This document shows, in pieces, positions 22,532-33,424 of a stretch of 64,000 nt of DNA. The DNA is from Eukaryota sp. TZLM1-RC. Lineage: Eukaryota > Metamonada: BaSk clade. The number at the start of each line of letters is the position of its first letter. The first letter of the stretch is position 1. The stretch spans positions 3,286,001 to 3,350,000 of the forward strand of contig JAUPSS010000002.1 in NCBI GenBank assembly GCA_040285825.1, given 5' to 3'. The translations under genes and the position numbers were made by a program. The notes under the pieces are model-generated. The model was not told the DNA's origin. It saw only the letters and a program-made list of their open reading frames with translations, and ran no database searches.

Positions 22532-22744
22532 AAAAATCTGTACGTATTTTTTTGTATTATTAAAAGTGATTTTATTTTAGTTTTTCAATGCAGCTTTTAA
22601 CACCACAAGATGTCGTCTACGACACAACTTTCAGCTGAGTTTTCTTTTCAGTGCATTTAAACGATGATGAATCTGCTTTTCTATTCTTTTGAATGGTAAT
22701 TGTTGAATAGTATTGTCAATAGTATAGTATTGCAAATTTGGCAA

Positions 22745-22749
22745 AAATA
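22745..22749 (-). terminator. Pol III oligo-T terminator of tRNA-Arg
   Basis: Five T residues on the minus strand, one to two bases after the tRNA discriminator. Confidence 0.75.
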
Positions 22750-22750
22750 T

Positions 22751-22823
22751 CGACCCAGGTAGGACTCGAACCCACAACCTTTTAATTCGTAGTCAAACGC
22801 GCTTCCAATTACGCCACAGGGTC
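22751..22823 (-). tRNA. tRNA-Arg(ACG): tRNA-Arg (anticodon ACG)
   Basis: A 73-nt cloverleaf on the minus strand. The acceptor GACCCTG pairs with CTGGGTC apart from one T-T mismatch; the D stem is GCG/CGC; the anticodon arm is TTTGA-CTACGAA-TTAAA with anticodon ACG (read as ICG after deamination); the T arm is GTGGG-TTCGAGT-CCTAC; the discriminator is G. Internal promoter boxes fit (A box TGGCGTAATTGG, B box GGTTCGAGTCC). A TTTTT run follows at 22745-22749 as a Pol III terminator. There is no intron and no encoded CCA. It lies in the gap between two LINE fragments. Confidence 0.93.
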
Positions 22824-22976
22824 ACTGGTTGACATATGCAGAATGTGGAGACCATATTCTTATAGATTTGAACCTTGAATCTTATGAAATCGTTCTGATT
22901 GTTTGCCTCCTGAAATTTAAAGTAAATGCTTTCCCGATAATGTGCAGCAAATACCACCTTGAACACTAGTTGATTT

Positions 22977-24235
22977 GTGTTAAAAAAATCGCAACAAAAG
23001 TTAACAATAAATTGTGAAGGCTTGGATTTTAATGTTCGTCTTGGCTCAGCCAAAAAAGATAATACCGCTTTTGCAAATTTTTTGTTAGTTGCCCAAAAAA
23101 GTTCCTCTTCGTGTTTAATTACTCAGATTTCTCAAATTTATGGTCTTCTTTTAAATGATACCGAATTTTCTTGTACAATGCGCCTTCGTTGTTTTATTTG
23201 GCTTGGTAACGTGCCTCATAATTTGATTTGTAAATGTGGATCAAAAATTTCTGTTAATCATCTTTTCAATTGTAAACATTTTATTACTTTCCGATCAAAA
23301 GTTCATGATGCAGTAAGAGATCAACTCTATTGTATGTCAAAATTACATAGAATTGTTTCCTATTTAGAACCATTACTCTTCCGATTGGTTGATGAAGATA
23401 CGTTGAATTCTTTTGGTCGAAATAGGGGTGATTTAATGCTTTAAGGTCTTGAAGGTACAACCATTATTACGGATGTGAGATCCACCGATGTGTGTAATGA
23501 TTCTTTTACACCAATGGCTCAATCAAATATAGGGACCCCTTCACTATTTCCGAAAAAGCCAAAATTGACAATTATATAGTAAAATTGTTGTCCTTGAATG
23601 CAGCATAGCATACTCATTATATCCTGTGTCCATTTGCAGTTTCCCTTCATGGCTCGCTTGGACCTCTTGCTTTATCTTTCTTGGATGATTTTGTTGAAAT
23701 TGTGAAACATCGTATTGGAAGAGTTTTTGACAAGAGTTTTTGGCAGAACAGAATTGTTTTCTAAATTTTCAAAGGTGTTGTTCCCTCTTTATCTTCAGCT
23801 TTGTGATCTCTTGGATGCTTTTATGAAAGAAAAACTTCCAGTCAATTCTTCTTGGCTGATTTGGGTTATGAAGATATAGAATTTTAACTTTTTCGTATAG
23901 CTTTTTTTATTGAAATAACTAAAAATGAAGATAAAATAATAATGATTCAGAATCTTTTATCCAATTTGTACAAAAACGACATTCTATATACAATTTCTTT
24001 CCATTTGTGTTTTACTTATTTGGTTCACTCACAACCATTGTGTGTATTGTGTGGAAGATTTTGAACACATTTTGACAAAAACGGCCAGTAGAAAGTTCAA
24101 TAGAATGTTTTCGAAAACAACAATTGCTTTTTCGGTTTCTAAGGGGCTGTTGAAGTAAATTTCTGATGCACTGCTTTGTCTCGAACGTCACAATGAGAAA
24201 GTTTCATCTAGATGTTGTGTTAATTGAGAGATGGA
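22977..24235 (+). pseudogene. LINE RT C-terminal fragment plus decayed tail
   Basis: The open part (to 23444) shows FNVRLGSAKKDNTAFANF, LITQISQIYGLLLND, the zinc motif CKCGSKISVNHLFNCKHF, FRSKVHDAVRDQLYCM and NRGDLML, then a stop. The C-terminal domain decays through several frames to about 23885 (NRIVF, LADLGYEDIEF-like end). A second smeared copy of the last 60 codons follows at about 24040-24235 (SRKFNRMFSK, then SDALLCLE). The RT core is absent. Confidence 0.83.
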
Positions 24236-24734
24236 TCATTTAGATACTGAATATAAGTTGTTTGATAAATTTATTTCTATTAAAATAAGGGTAATGACCA
24301 ACGACCCTCTTGTACTTTTACTAGTTGCACTCATACGTTAGTAATTCGAAATCGATTCCAGGTCATTTCGGTAATGTGGCCTTTGAAAACGGTATGGCAT
24401 GTACACCTATCATTTAACTGAATGGAGAATAAATTATGGAAAAAGTCATAACATTTAATATAATGAAAACCAAACACAGTGATTCAGCAAAGATTTTGGC
24501 CAAGGTGAGACCAATTTCCACCGTTTGCTTCATTCTAGAAAGATGTAACAAGACAATTAATTAAGTCAATGTGTATGTAGAGTAAATTTGATCAAGAAAC
24601 TGGACAAAAAAATGAACTTGGGAGCTCATCTAAATACACAACTATTTGATTGAAAGTTCGAAATCAACCATATTTTTGCTTACAAAGGAAAAGCTATGGA
24701 CAAAAAATACTGGCCAGAAACCAGCAAAAAATGC

Positions 24735-26693
24735 CTATTTTACATAAATACTACACAAATGATCATAAATTGTGACAAAATCACCCAAAATTTCACCATC
24801 TTGAGCTTCATTCTCAAAATTTTGACCTCCTTCACCATTAAGTATCATATTTGCAGTAGAAACTATCTGCTGACCAAGATTAGAATGACAATTGTGCGTT
24901 CTTTCAGATTTTTCGTGAACCTTATCGGTAACCTGAGACAATTCTACCTCAGAATTACCCGATTCGATAGCATTTCCTTCCAGAATATTCAGCTTTTTCA
25001 ATAATAAATTAAGAGAGATTTGGCTAAATTCAAAACCAATTGTGACAAGTTCTTCATTTAATTCTGGAGAGTTTTCTGAATTGAAAAGGTGATTAAAAGA
25101 GTTAATTGTTGAGCCATTTAATGTGAAATCTTGTGCTAGTATAGAAAAAAATGAATCACTGAAGCTACCAAATAAGGAACTAATTATGTTTTGATTGATC
25201 AGCCCAATAAATAGTAATTTTTTTAAAAAATAATAGAAAACATAAATTTCCTCCTTATTAATTAATTGCAATGCGAGATAATATAAAGAGTTAGTCATCA
25301 AAAGAGTGAATTCAGCGTCTAATTCCAATACATTTTCACAAATATTCATTAAGAAACCAACAAATACCATCATACTACAAGTAATTCTTGAACTATTTTG
25401 ACTCAAACAATTATAAAAAGATTTCTTCAAAAACTCAATTATTGGCATTTTGATATTGACAAGATTTGTTTCAATTAGTGTTTTCTTAATAAATACTGAA
25501 AGACAGATATAAATTCTATCTGAATGGATTCCACTAGTGTAATCAATGCAGTTTCTGATTATGGATGAAACAATCAAAGACCTATCGAGACCAATCATAT
25601 CTGATCTGACAAATGACATAAAGAGCTCACACAACAAATTGATTGGCTCTACACAGTTAAAAACCGTTTCCGATTCAATCAAATCAATCAAATCAACAAA
25701 CTCTTCTTGACTTTCTTCCATTTTCAACACCAATTCACTCAACACACTGCAACTCTGACCCAGCGATGGAACAAAAGCATGACAAACATTGCAAGAAAGA
25801 TTAACAATAGTTGATAGTAGAGATTCAACCATGGTCTTGTTAACAGTCCTAGGTGTTATTGATGGAATTTTGTGTAGTAGCGAAAGATAACAGGCTTGAA
25901 ATAATGAAGAATTGTCAGAATTTGAAGGCAAAAATAAAACTATTTGAGGTAAGTCCATGTAATTATTATCAAACTTTGCCAAATAATTAATAAAAGAATC
26001 AGTAAATAAAGAAACACCAATAGAACCATTAAAACTAATTAAAAATAGAATCAAACTGTAAATGGGGTTACTAAATTCCAAGTTTAAGACATCAGACAAC
26101 GACAATTTATCAAAATCAAAATCAACTCGGTCAAAATCATCAACATTTTGAGTTGTAAACGCGATGGGAAACGTCATCAGATCAAAACACGCAGGAAAAA
26201 CCAGTGGTAGATAATCAGTGAATGAATGTGTAAGTAGCTCACTCAGTTGCTTAATAGTGAGTATTGCAAGATTAACATTAGTTGATAGTAAATGAAGAAT
26301 ACACTGGACAAATTCAGTAATTCTTCGAACGTGGCGCGATGAATCATGTTTGACAAAGGAGACCAACAGTTTGGTGGCAGGAAGAGGATGGTTGGCCTCG
26401 AATAGAATTCTTATTGAACGAATGACATGGAACTCGTAGGTGGAGAGGTGAGTGGGGAGGGAGCTAACGAGGGAAGAGAGAACATGGGTGGAGTTATTAA
26501 TGTGTAAGGTACGGTTGCGATAGCATGCATGGGAGATGAATACTTCTATTTGCTTACCTATAGAACGAAGTCTGTGGGAATGAGAGGAGGCATATGAGAT
26601 GAGTTCTGAAAGAGATTCATCACTTGTGCTTCTAAGAGCATAGTCGGTGATGCGACGATATCGAGGGTTTGCCTTGCAGCAACATCCACCCAT
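24735..26693 (-). CDS. EFR3: EFR3-like peripheral plasma-membrane protein
   Basis: 652-aa intronless alpha-solenoid protein. It begins MGGCCCK: Gly2 is a candidate for N-myristoylation and Cys4-6 for palmitoylation, the way EFR3/Rolling blackout is anchored. A basic stretch and helical repeats follow (YRRITDYALR, RSIGKQIEVFISHACYRNR), resembling the EFR3 N-terminal region in layout. In yeast and animals EFR3 tethers the PI4-kinase III-alpha/TTC7 complex to the plasma membrane. Length is below yeast (782) and human (821). The C-terminal 100 residues are polar and acidic. Assignment rests on the acylated Cys cluster and general pattern, not on a signature motif, so another acylated ARM-like protein cannot be excluded. 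A LINE fragment lies just upstream of the start codon. Confidence 0.6.
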   Translation of the reverse strand: MGGCCCKANPRYRRITDYALRSTSDESLSELISYASSHSHRLRSIGKQIEVFISHACYRNRTLHINNSTHVLSSLVSSLPTHLSTYEFHVIRSIRILFEANHPLPATKLLVSFVKHDSSRHVRRITEFVQCILHLLSTNVNLAILTIKQLSELLTHSFTDYLPLVFPACFDLMTFPIAFTTQNVDDFDRVDFDFDKLSLSDVLNLEFSNPIYSLILFLISFNGSIGVSLFTDSFINYLAKFDNNYMDLPQIVLFLPSNSDNSSLFQACYLSLLHKIPSITPRTVNKTMVESLLSTIVNLSCNVCHAFVPSLGQSCSVLSELVLKMEESQEEFVDLIDLIESETVFNCVEPINLLCELFMSFVRSDMIGLDRSLIVSSIIRNCIDYTSGIHSDRIYICLSVFIKKTLIETNLVNIKMPIIEFLKKSFYNCLSQNSSRITCSMMVFVGFLMNICENVLELDAEFTLLMTNSLYYLALQLINKEEIYVFYYFLKKLLFIGLINQNIISSLFGSFSDSFFSILAQDFTLNGSTINSFNHLFNSENSPELNEELVTIGFEFSQISLNLLLKKLNILEGNAIESGNSEVELSQVTDKVHEKSERTHNCHSNLGQQIVSTANMILNGEGGQNFENEAQDGEILGDFVTIYDHLCSIYVK

Positions 26694-26719
26694 TAATAAA
26701 GAGTCTTTGTGGGTGGATA

Positions 26720-27060
26720 AAATAAAAAAAGCTGTGACTACCCTTCATCTTGCTTTTTTGAAATTACAAAAATCTGTTTTAAATGGTTTGGAAGACCTGG
26801 TTTTTCTAAAAGACTTAGTGTGACTAAGATTAATAATACCGTCTTTGCTGCCTTTTTGTCAGACATTCAAAATTGCACTAGTTTAATTTCTCAGCAACCA
26901 AGGCCATTTGGTCTTCACTTAACAAATGAAGCTTGGAAACAAAACAAGCGTTTGAGATTAAGGTTGTATCCAAGTAGACTTTTGGATAATTCTGCTTGTA
27001 TTTGCAACAAAAAACCGACTGTCAATTCAATTCTATATTATATATTGCTATTAATTCAAT
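26720..27060 (+). pseudogene. LINE RT fragment, subfamily A
   Basis: Short plus-strand piece with LGLEDLVFLKDL-like sequence, a stop at 26820, then VFAAFLSDIQNCTSLISQQPRPFGLHL and LLDNSACICNKKP. It matches the copy at 4121-5635 and ends inside the zinc motif. The 5' edge is within about 30 bp of the EFR3 start codon. Confidence 0.82.
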
Positions 27061-27873
27061 ATTCAATCGATATCAACTCTCACTAAACACTAGTTGATTT
27101 GTTTTTACTTGTGTTGTCCTAAATAACATACCGTCCTTGAGGAAAATGTGGGTGGAAATAAATTGAGATTTAATTGGGATGTTCTGGAAAAATCCCAATT
27201 TTGTTCTTCTACTTGTGAAATTCAACTCACATAGATCTAACTTCCATTTTTTTCAACTAAACCCAAAAATTTCACTTTTTCCTCAAACACATTTTGATCG
27301 ATATGACAAAAGAAAACTGAGTAATTTGTGGAACGAAATTCAAAAATTTCCAGCACCAATTAGTCCACTCCAGAATTGAAACTTGAATTATTTGTCTAAA
27401 TATGAAATTTTACTAACAATTACAACGTTATTTTGTCTTGATTTGATATTATAATATAAGATGCAAAATTTTCCTTTTGCCGTACTGCTATTGATGACAT
27501 TTAAGTATTACTATTTTAGGACATTAGAATATTATGAGAGAATTTCAATTCTATTAGTTGTTATTATTTCTAACCATTATTTGCACACATTGTTTACTTA
27601 ATTATTTTATTTATTTTTTAATTATGATTTCTTGATTCATGTAGACTATATTGTAGCTGAAGGTAACAGCAATTTTTCCCTTTCTGTGGTCCAAATCATC
27701 ATATCATTCGTAAAAAGCATGTATTGTGTGTTGATAATAAACTAATCTACAAAACCAAATACCAGTGTGAAAGAATTGTAAATGCTGGTAAATGAAATTG
27801 AGTATTTCAACAGTTGATAAATCTACATAAATCTACAATTTATTTAATATACACTAAAAAACATATTAAAAAC
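27061..27873. other. Intergenic, no supported gene
   Basis: AT-rich DNA between a LINE fragment and the 3' end of the CEP41-enkurin gene. Short open frames only. Confidence 0.6.
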
Positions 27874-29181
27874 TTATTCAGCAATATAAACCTCATCTTT
27901 CGAAAACAATTCAATCGCATCCTCAATCAACCTCAATTTTTCCATCAATTCTCGTCTCATAGGCTCATTGCCGGCACTTGCCCTAACTTCCAAGTCTCCA
28001 AGGTATTTCTCAGTCAGCTTTCTGTTCTCACACAGTTGCCTTAATGTTTCCTCTTGCTCTTCTTTGGGAACCAACCGTAGTCCATTTTCTTCTTCTTGTT
28101 GTTCTACTGCTCTCGCTAGCTCCTTTTCTTGAATCACTTTTTTCTCTTTCAAATAAGAAGGTAATTCTCCCCTTGGTGTAGTCCTTTGGTTTAATACATC
28201 AGACTTGGAAGTAGTTTTACCATGAGAAAACCTAGTTGATGAGTCATGCTTACGTGGCACTGACGGGGGTTTGGCGCTTGTATGACGTGATCTAGACACA
28301 GTTGTACTTAATAACTTAGATTCAACATTGTTTAACTTCTCTTCCCGTTCTTTCTTGGAGGCAAGTTCTCGTTGTCGTTGTAATTCTTGCTTTTGCTTAA
28401 TTGCTTCTTGCTTTGCTTTTTCTACTTGCTTAACTTGTTGAATGTTACGACGTTGGTAATCGGGACCAACCACTTTACGAGGTGATGCGTCATGCTTACG
28501 TGTCACCATTTCCACTGGTTTCCATTCTTCTGGAAATGGTGATGATAAAAAGGCAGGTTCACGTGATGACAGTCCAATCAAACCCCCTTTCAAAACCGCA
28601 ACATTGGAGACTCCTTTATCTAAGAATTCGATTGCTGTATTTTCAGCGATTAAACCTACTTCATCAATGTCGTAAAGAACAATTACAGAATCTGGTTTGT
28701 TTTTCTAAAATAAGTAAACAAAATAAAATACAATTTTAAATATTTCTGGAGTGAAGACATTAGTAGCTCGCCTAATATGAGCAGAAGGATAGGAATAAGA
28801 GCCGATGATGTGACATTTGGTATACTCATCAGGTGTACGAACATCTAAAACTAATATATCTGCATTTGGTGGTCCCACCCATGGATTATCATAAGGAGAC
28901 GACTCTGTGGTGGTTGAAAAGTCAAGGGAACCCTCTAAATCTGTAGCTAAGGAGCGAGGAGACAATCCTGGCCCTTGAGAGGGGGATATGGGGCCATCGT
29001 TTTGTACATTGCCCAATGAACGTCTGAGAAGAGGGATGAAGCGACGAAGAGATATTCTGGGACACTTTGCGGTCCGTTTGAAGCGAGAGTTGAGTCTGTT
29101 TTCATCATGTTTTTCAAGAAACTTGCGCATATTATAACCAGAATCTACACGAGGTTTAACATTGGAACGACCTGTCTTCAT
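27874..29181 (-). CDS. CEP41: CEP41-type rhodanese protein fused to a C-terminal enkurin domain
   Basis: Exons 29181-28732 and 28704-27874 join across a 27-nt intron into 426 aa. The N-terminus matches CEP41 (VKPRVDSGYNMRKFLEKHDE). The rhodanese domain (about residues 103-195) reads ILVLDVRTPDEYTKCHIIGS, SYPSAHIRRATNVFTPEI, then VIVLYDIDEVG and VLKGGL. It lacks the catalytic Cys loop, as in CEP41. A Pro-containing charged linker and coiled coil (about 210-330) lead into an enkurin domain (about 330-426): LPSYLKEKKVIQEKE, RLVPKEEQEETLRQL, RRELMEKLRLIEDAIELFS and VYI at the end. CEP41 is a basal-body and axoneme protein needed for tubulin glutamylation; enkurin is a doublet-microtubule inner protein. 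The two are separate proteins in animals. Exon 2 alone encodes the end of the rhodanese domain and all of the enkurin domain without a break. Confidence 0.88.
28705..28731 (-). other. 27-nt intron in the CEP41-enkurin gene
   Basis: Minus strand: starts GTATTTTATT, ends TTATTTTAG, almost entirely A/T. Removal joins FTPEIFKI to KNKPDSVIVLYD, restoring the rhodanese fold. Confidence 0.9.
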
Positions 29182-29924
29182 TTAGAAAAGGAAAGGTTAG
29201 GTGATTTGAAAATGAATTAAAAAGTATTTCAAAAAAAAGTTTCATTTGTGTCAAAGAGTCAGTAATTGTTTTCAATCTGTAGAGTGGGAATATTGTAGTC
29301 TGTACTGCTTACAAAAGACCAACAATTTATTCCTTAACTTTATCCGCAGCTTTTGTGCACTTCACTGTTACGCAATTACCTCATTGAGCTCTTGACGTAG
29401 TCCTTGTGATTCCAAGACAATGCGAAAGGATTTGATAGCCATGTCCAGTGTTGACAAAATAATTTAGGAAATGATCATAATGAAGAAGGCTGAACATTCA
29501 TGGAATTTTTTAATTATCTTGGATCAAAATGGTTTGTGGTACATGATGTACCGTACATCACAGTAATTGAATCAAAATGTTCAGGGTTGACTATGTCATC
29601 CCTGAGATTAAACAATGCTCCACTGAAAGTCGAGCAATTTCAAGTAACCTTCAGCACTGCAGTTGTTATTCCATGAAAAAACGGTTTATTAATTTTCAAT
29701 TGCCTTGTTACCTTTCCACACTTTTGAAACTGTGATGGTATGGAAACACTAATAAATAGAGAGCAAGGAAAAGGTACAAACTACATTAGTACATATAATT
29801 ATTTCGCCATTTTATTATTTTGTTTTATTTTTTTATTTCGCCATTGTTACTTTTTTGTTGAACTACAACACTCAATAAAATTAAATCCGATTCAATAAAG
29901 TTAAAATCAATTAACCAAAAATTC
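29182..29924. other. Intergenic upstream of the CEP41-enkurin gene
   Basis: Should contain the promoter of the gene to its left. I see no gene, repeat or known site. Confidence 0.55.
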
Positions 29925-29929
29925 CTTTA

Positions 29930-30640
29930 CAAAATCCTGATCTGCTTGACCATTGCTTTTCCTATTCGATAAAACACTGAGGCAATCTATTAATAATGGC
30001 AAACTGAGTTCAAGAGCGCCATAAAAAAATATCATCTCTTTTCATTGTTTTTCTTGAACCATTTTTTGTAAATCATTCAAAAAAGTTCCTGCTTCTACTG
30101 ATAATCTTCCTTGTGTAGAATATGGGAAAGTATATAAAACAAGTGGTCTATTTCTATTAGCATTTGCTTCTTTGATATCTTTGTCCAGCTTATTGAGTTC
30201 TGGGTACCAACAAGTGTATAATATTGCAGCAATATCTTCAACTTATCTCCTAAACACGGGATGAAAACATGTATACATGCATCAAAAGAGATAATTACTA
30301 AAAATTGTGAAAAACAATTAAAGGATGAAAATGAGTTATAATTGATTCCACCATTCCCTTATAAATAAAAAATAAAAAACGCATCTTATTTTGGCCATAA
30401 ACACGATTAAAAGTGTTGCCAGTTCTTTCCTTTACAATTACGCTAATTTTTTGAAGAAATACCGTATCAGCCTTATCTAAGAAACCAAGTGAGGAAAACA
30501 ATGGGACCTGAATTCATTCATAACGCATGTTGAATAGCCTTTTATAAGACGTCCATAAATATAGGGAATTACGTAACTAAAGCAGCAGCAGAACAATAAC
30601 GAATGTGTTTAAAAAAATTCCGAAAAATGGTTTCTTAGAT
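29930..30640 (-). pseudogene. Two degraded LINE RT C-terminal fragments
   Basis: 29930-30240 matches the last part of subfamily C (3' end with the KEFL-V-N-like C-terminus, and the same WRSR and FSINGRLSVEAE-type blocks in broken frames). 30298-30640 matches subfamily D: LVTYFPIFMDVL-like sequence, then VKERTGNTFNRVYGQNKMRF. Both have many stops. Confidence 0.72.
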
Positions 30641-31279
30641 TTGGGCAATCCAAGTCTTCATAATGCGTGCTTTCATTCAATTCAGCAATTTTTTACTTGA
30701 GCATTTCAAGCAAAAACGTAAATTAGGTAGTTATCGAGTTTGGATTTCTTGAACAGGTTGAGGAAGAAACTGGACTAAAATCTCACTAGGCAAGTAATCT
30801 TATTGCTATTACAACTTAGTTAAACAGAAATTAGATACACTATTGATCGGAAGGAAATGATGTCTATTTATAGATTCATTAACTTCTAATGAAGAAGCAA
30901 AAGGTGACCTAAGGTTTGTTACTATATTTGCAACAATGATGAAACATCAAAGGGGAAGTTGGTTTTAAAATACGAGTAACTTCCCTTAATGATAAATTTT
31001 TAGCATAAAAATTTGATATGTTTTTAAATCCACATTGAACAATAGAGCTTTGATCCAGATCATCATTTTTCAATCAATTGTTCAACTGGTGATGCCATTA
31101 GGCAGATGGACGCACGAGAAGAGAGAGAAATATAAGTCGATTGATAAAGAACTCATATTTAAACGGGTTTCGCGTCATTAAACGAAATCCAGAAAAACCT
31201 ACAAACTCTATTGAAGTTAGACAAGAACAGTGGGAATAAATTTCATTTGAATTACCGAGCCCACAGCCAATAAATTTAA
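30641..31279. other. Intergenic, no supported gene
   Basis: Probably older element debris. Nothing recognisable at protein level in either strand. Confidence 0.5.
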
Positions 31280-31289
31280 ACGCTTGTTG

Positions 31290-31490
31290 ATTGTAGTTGA
31301 TACAAAACTTTCTGCACCAGATATAATCAAATCTCTGTCAAACAATCAATGGTCATTTAGATGGGTTCAAAGCCAACTCAATTTCTTTGTATTTGTTGAC
31401 AATATTTCAGAAACGTTGCAAATGTTTTCGAAAAAACTGATAGTAGAAATATCGTCCATATATGCAACAATGTGCAATTTAGGAAAAATT
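31290..31490 (-). pseudogene. LINE RT catalytic-core fragment with an intact YMDD box
   Basis: On the minus strand the frame reads VAYMDDISTISFFENI, then EIELALNPSK and a stop. This is RT motif C followed by motif D (xLNPSKC). It has the canonical YMDD that other copies here have lost (ADD, YMDN, YEND). It is a small isolated piece. Confidence 0.7.
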
Positions 31491-31499
31491 TGTGGGTAG

Positions 31500-31990
31500 A
31501 TTCCATTATCAAACGAAATTCATTGAACCATGATTTCCGCCACAAAATACTGAAATGCTTGCATTGTAGCCAATGATTCTCTTTTAGGATAGCAAATGTA
31601 TAACAATGAATTAATAATTACGAATAGTATTTGAACGCCCTGTTGAAAGATATCATGTTTCTTTATTTTTTTTCTGGAACCATTGTTTGGTAATCATTCA
31701 AAGAAATTACCTGCTTCTACTGACAGACATTTTTTTGCAGAGAATGGAAAATTCTGGCAAGCATGTTGCTGATTTTTGATAGCATCAACGTCTTCAATTT
31801 TATCATGATTTCCTTAATTGTTTCAAGCTTGTTTAATGACGGGTTTTTTTCTCAAACAAAAAGACCCTTTATACAGGAGATTCTTGCAGTTCTGTCCATG
31901 ATAAAAGCAATGTCTCTCACAGCATGATTTAATGAAGGATGATAAATTTGCACTTATTTTGGAAATCATCATTAAAATTTAAGCTTGGCA
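31500..31990 (-). pseudogene. LINE RT C-terminal fragment, subfamily C, heavily decayed
   Basis: DNA-level similarity to the ends of the copies at 21031 and 51925 (the TTCATTGAACCATGATTTCC-type 3' end, and the SLNHAVRD-like block near 31910). No open frame of useful length. It lies upstream, on the minus strand, of the YMDD piece, so the two are separate insertions or rearranged. Confidence 0.6.
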
Positions 31991-32419
31991 AAAAATGTGA
32001 CAACTTTTGTTGAACTTTTTCATAAAAAAATTGCAAATTAAAACCAAATTAACCAAATTAACCAAATTCAGATCGGTCCGGAATCTCTTCAATTGATTGA
32101 GGGAAATAATAAGTCCAGATTTGAGGTTACAATCTTTCAAGTTCAAATTTTAGTTCATTCAAATATGGGACCTATGAATTGAAAATCTTCATGAAATCTA
32201 CGAGAAAATAATGATTAATGAAATAATTTATTTGAAAAAAGTTTAGAACAAAGTTTAGCCATTTAGATTGCTTAGAGATAGTTGAATTCATGTTAATGAG
32301 CAAACAAAACAGAAACAAAACACTAAAACCATTTCCATACTACAATAAATTACAAATTACTTTACAAAACAATTAAATAATTAAATAATATATTGATTTA
32401 ATATATTTTATATATTGGC
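31991..32419. other. Intergenic, AT-rich
   Basis: No gene seen. A short ACCAAATTA repeat occurs near 32041-32068. Confidence 0.55.
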
Positions 32420-33424
32420 TTAACCAACATCAATAAAATCTTCTTCTTTTTCTGAAAGAGAACCAGTTGAAAGAATTGAGCTTACACCATCATCAGATTG
32501 TTTAATTCTGACTGGGGTCTGAACTTCAAACACTCTTTGTGGTGGTTCATCTTGGTAAATCCAATCAAAAGATTGATTTATTGATTGCCGAATTGATTGG
32601 CTAGGTGAAATTGATTGATGACTACATGACTGATGAATTGAAGGACCAGTTACTGACTGAGAAAATGATTGCTCTCTGATTGATTGCTGACTATCAGATT
32701 GAGTTGATGATTGACCACCTTCCATAAACGCATTAACCCACTTTGAATGAGAAAGTTTATCCAATGTTGAGGAAAACGAATCTTGGTTATCAAAAGAATC
32801 TTCTACTTGGGGATTGAAAGAAGGTCTGGGTCGGGGAACTTGAATTCTTGGTTCTTCCTGAGAAAGTCTTGTAACGTCCTGATCTTTTTGACCCTGTGTA
32901 GAAAATTTTGACCGAGGTATAGAGATTTGTCTGGACTTTCTCACAAAGTCTTCATCTTTTTGACTCCTTGTCGTGAATTTCGGCCGACCCCTTGCACTTC
33001 CTCTCCTCACATTAGGCTTCATCCTTGGCAGTGGTTTCTGTACACTCATGGGTTCCTTGTTCTGAATAGTGAATGTTGTTGATCTTGGACGTGTAGAATA
33101 ATTGCTGTGTTCAGTTGCTGTATCTGTTGCTGAATCCGGTTGAGGTTTGCTCAACTGAGATGGCATATCTTCTCTCCATGTTGCATCAGCTTTTGTGTAC
33201 TGAACAGGACATGGCTGAGGAGCGAATGGCGAAGTTGCGAGTGCAGCATTTGTCAGTTCCTCTAGCTCCGCCCTAGACAAAGAAGCAGGAGGATGGTGAG
33301 TTGTTATTTTCCCAATGGCAAACTTTAAGAGGAGTTTAAGTACGGAGGTCCATTCGCTCTTGCCATAACGGGATAAGAATTGCCTGATTGTAGGATCACG
33401 GGCTAGTAGAAAATCAAGGTCCAT
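32420..33424 (-). CDS. Unrecognised Ser/Gln-rich protein with a folded N-terminal helix region
   Basis: 334 aa in one uninterrupted frame from ATG 33424. I do not recognise the family. Residues 1-60 look folded and helical (FLLARDPTIRQFLSRYGK, WTSVLKLLLKFAIGKI, LSRAELEELTNAAL). The rest is predicted disordered: basic Arg/Lys/Pro-rich (RRGSARGRPKF, a repeated pattern FTTRSQKDEDF / FSTQGQKDQDV at about 150-185), then a Ser/Gln tract of the form SIxQS at about 255-290, and an acidic end (EKEEDFIDVG). The layout resembles a scaffold or cytoskeletal adaptor with a small N-terminal domain. Only two genes away is the ciliary CEP41-enkurin gene, but that is weak context. No intron is needed. Confidence 0.65.
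   Translation of the reverse strand: MDLDFLLARDPTIRQFLSRYGKSEWTSVLKLLLKFAIGKITTHHPPASLSRAELEELTNAALATSPFAPQPCPVQYTKADATWREDMPSQLSKPQPDSATDTATEHSNYSTRPRSTTFTIQNKEPMSVQKPLPRMKPNVRRGSARGRPKFTTRSQKDEDFVRKSRQISIPRSKFSTQGQKDQDVTRLSQEEPRIQVPRPRPSFNPQVEDSFDNQDSFSSTLDKLSHSKWVNAFMEGGQSSTQSDSQQSIREQSFSQSVTGPSIHQSCSHQSISPSQSIRQSINQSFDWIYQDEPPQRVFEVQTPVRIKQSDDGVSSILSTGSLSEKEEDFIDVG

Noticed and set aside
24696-25004. Plus-strand 102-codon open frame
   Set aside because: Lies antisense within the EFR3-like gene; low-complexity shadow of the coding strand.
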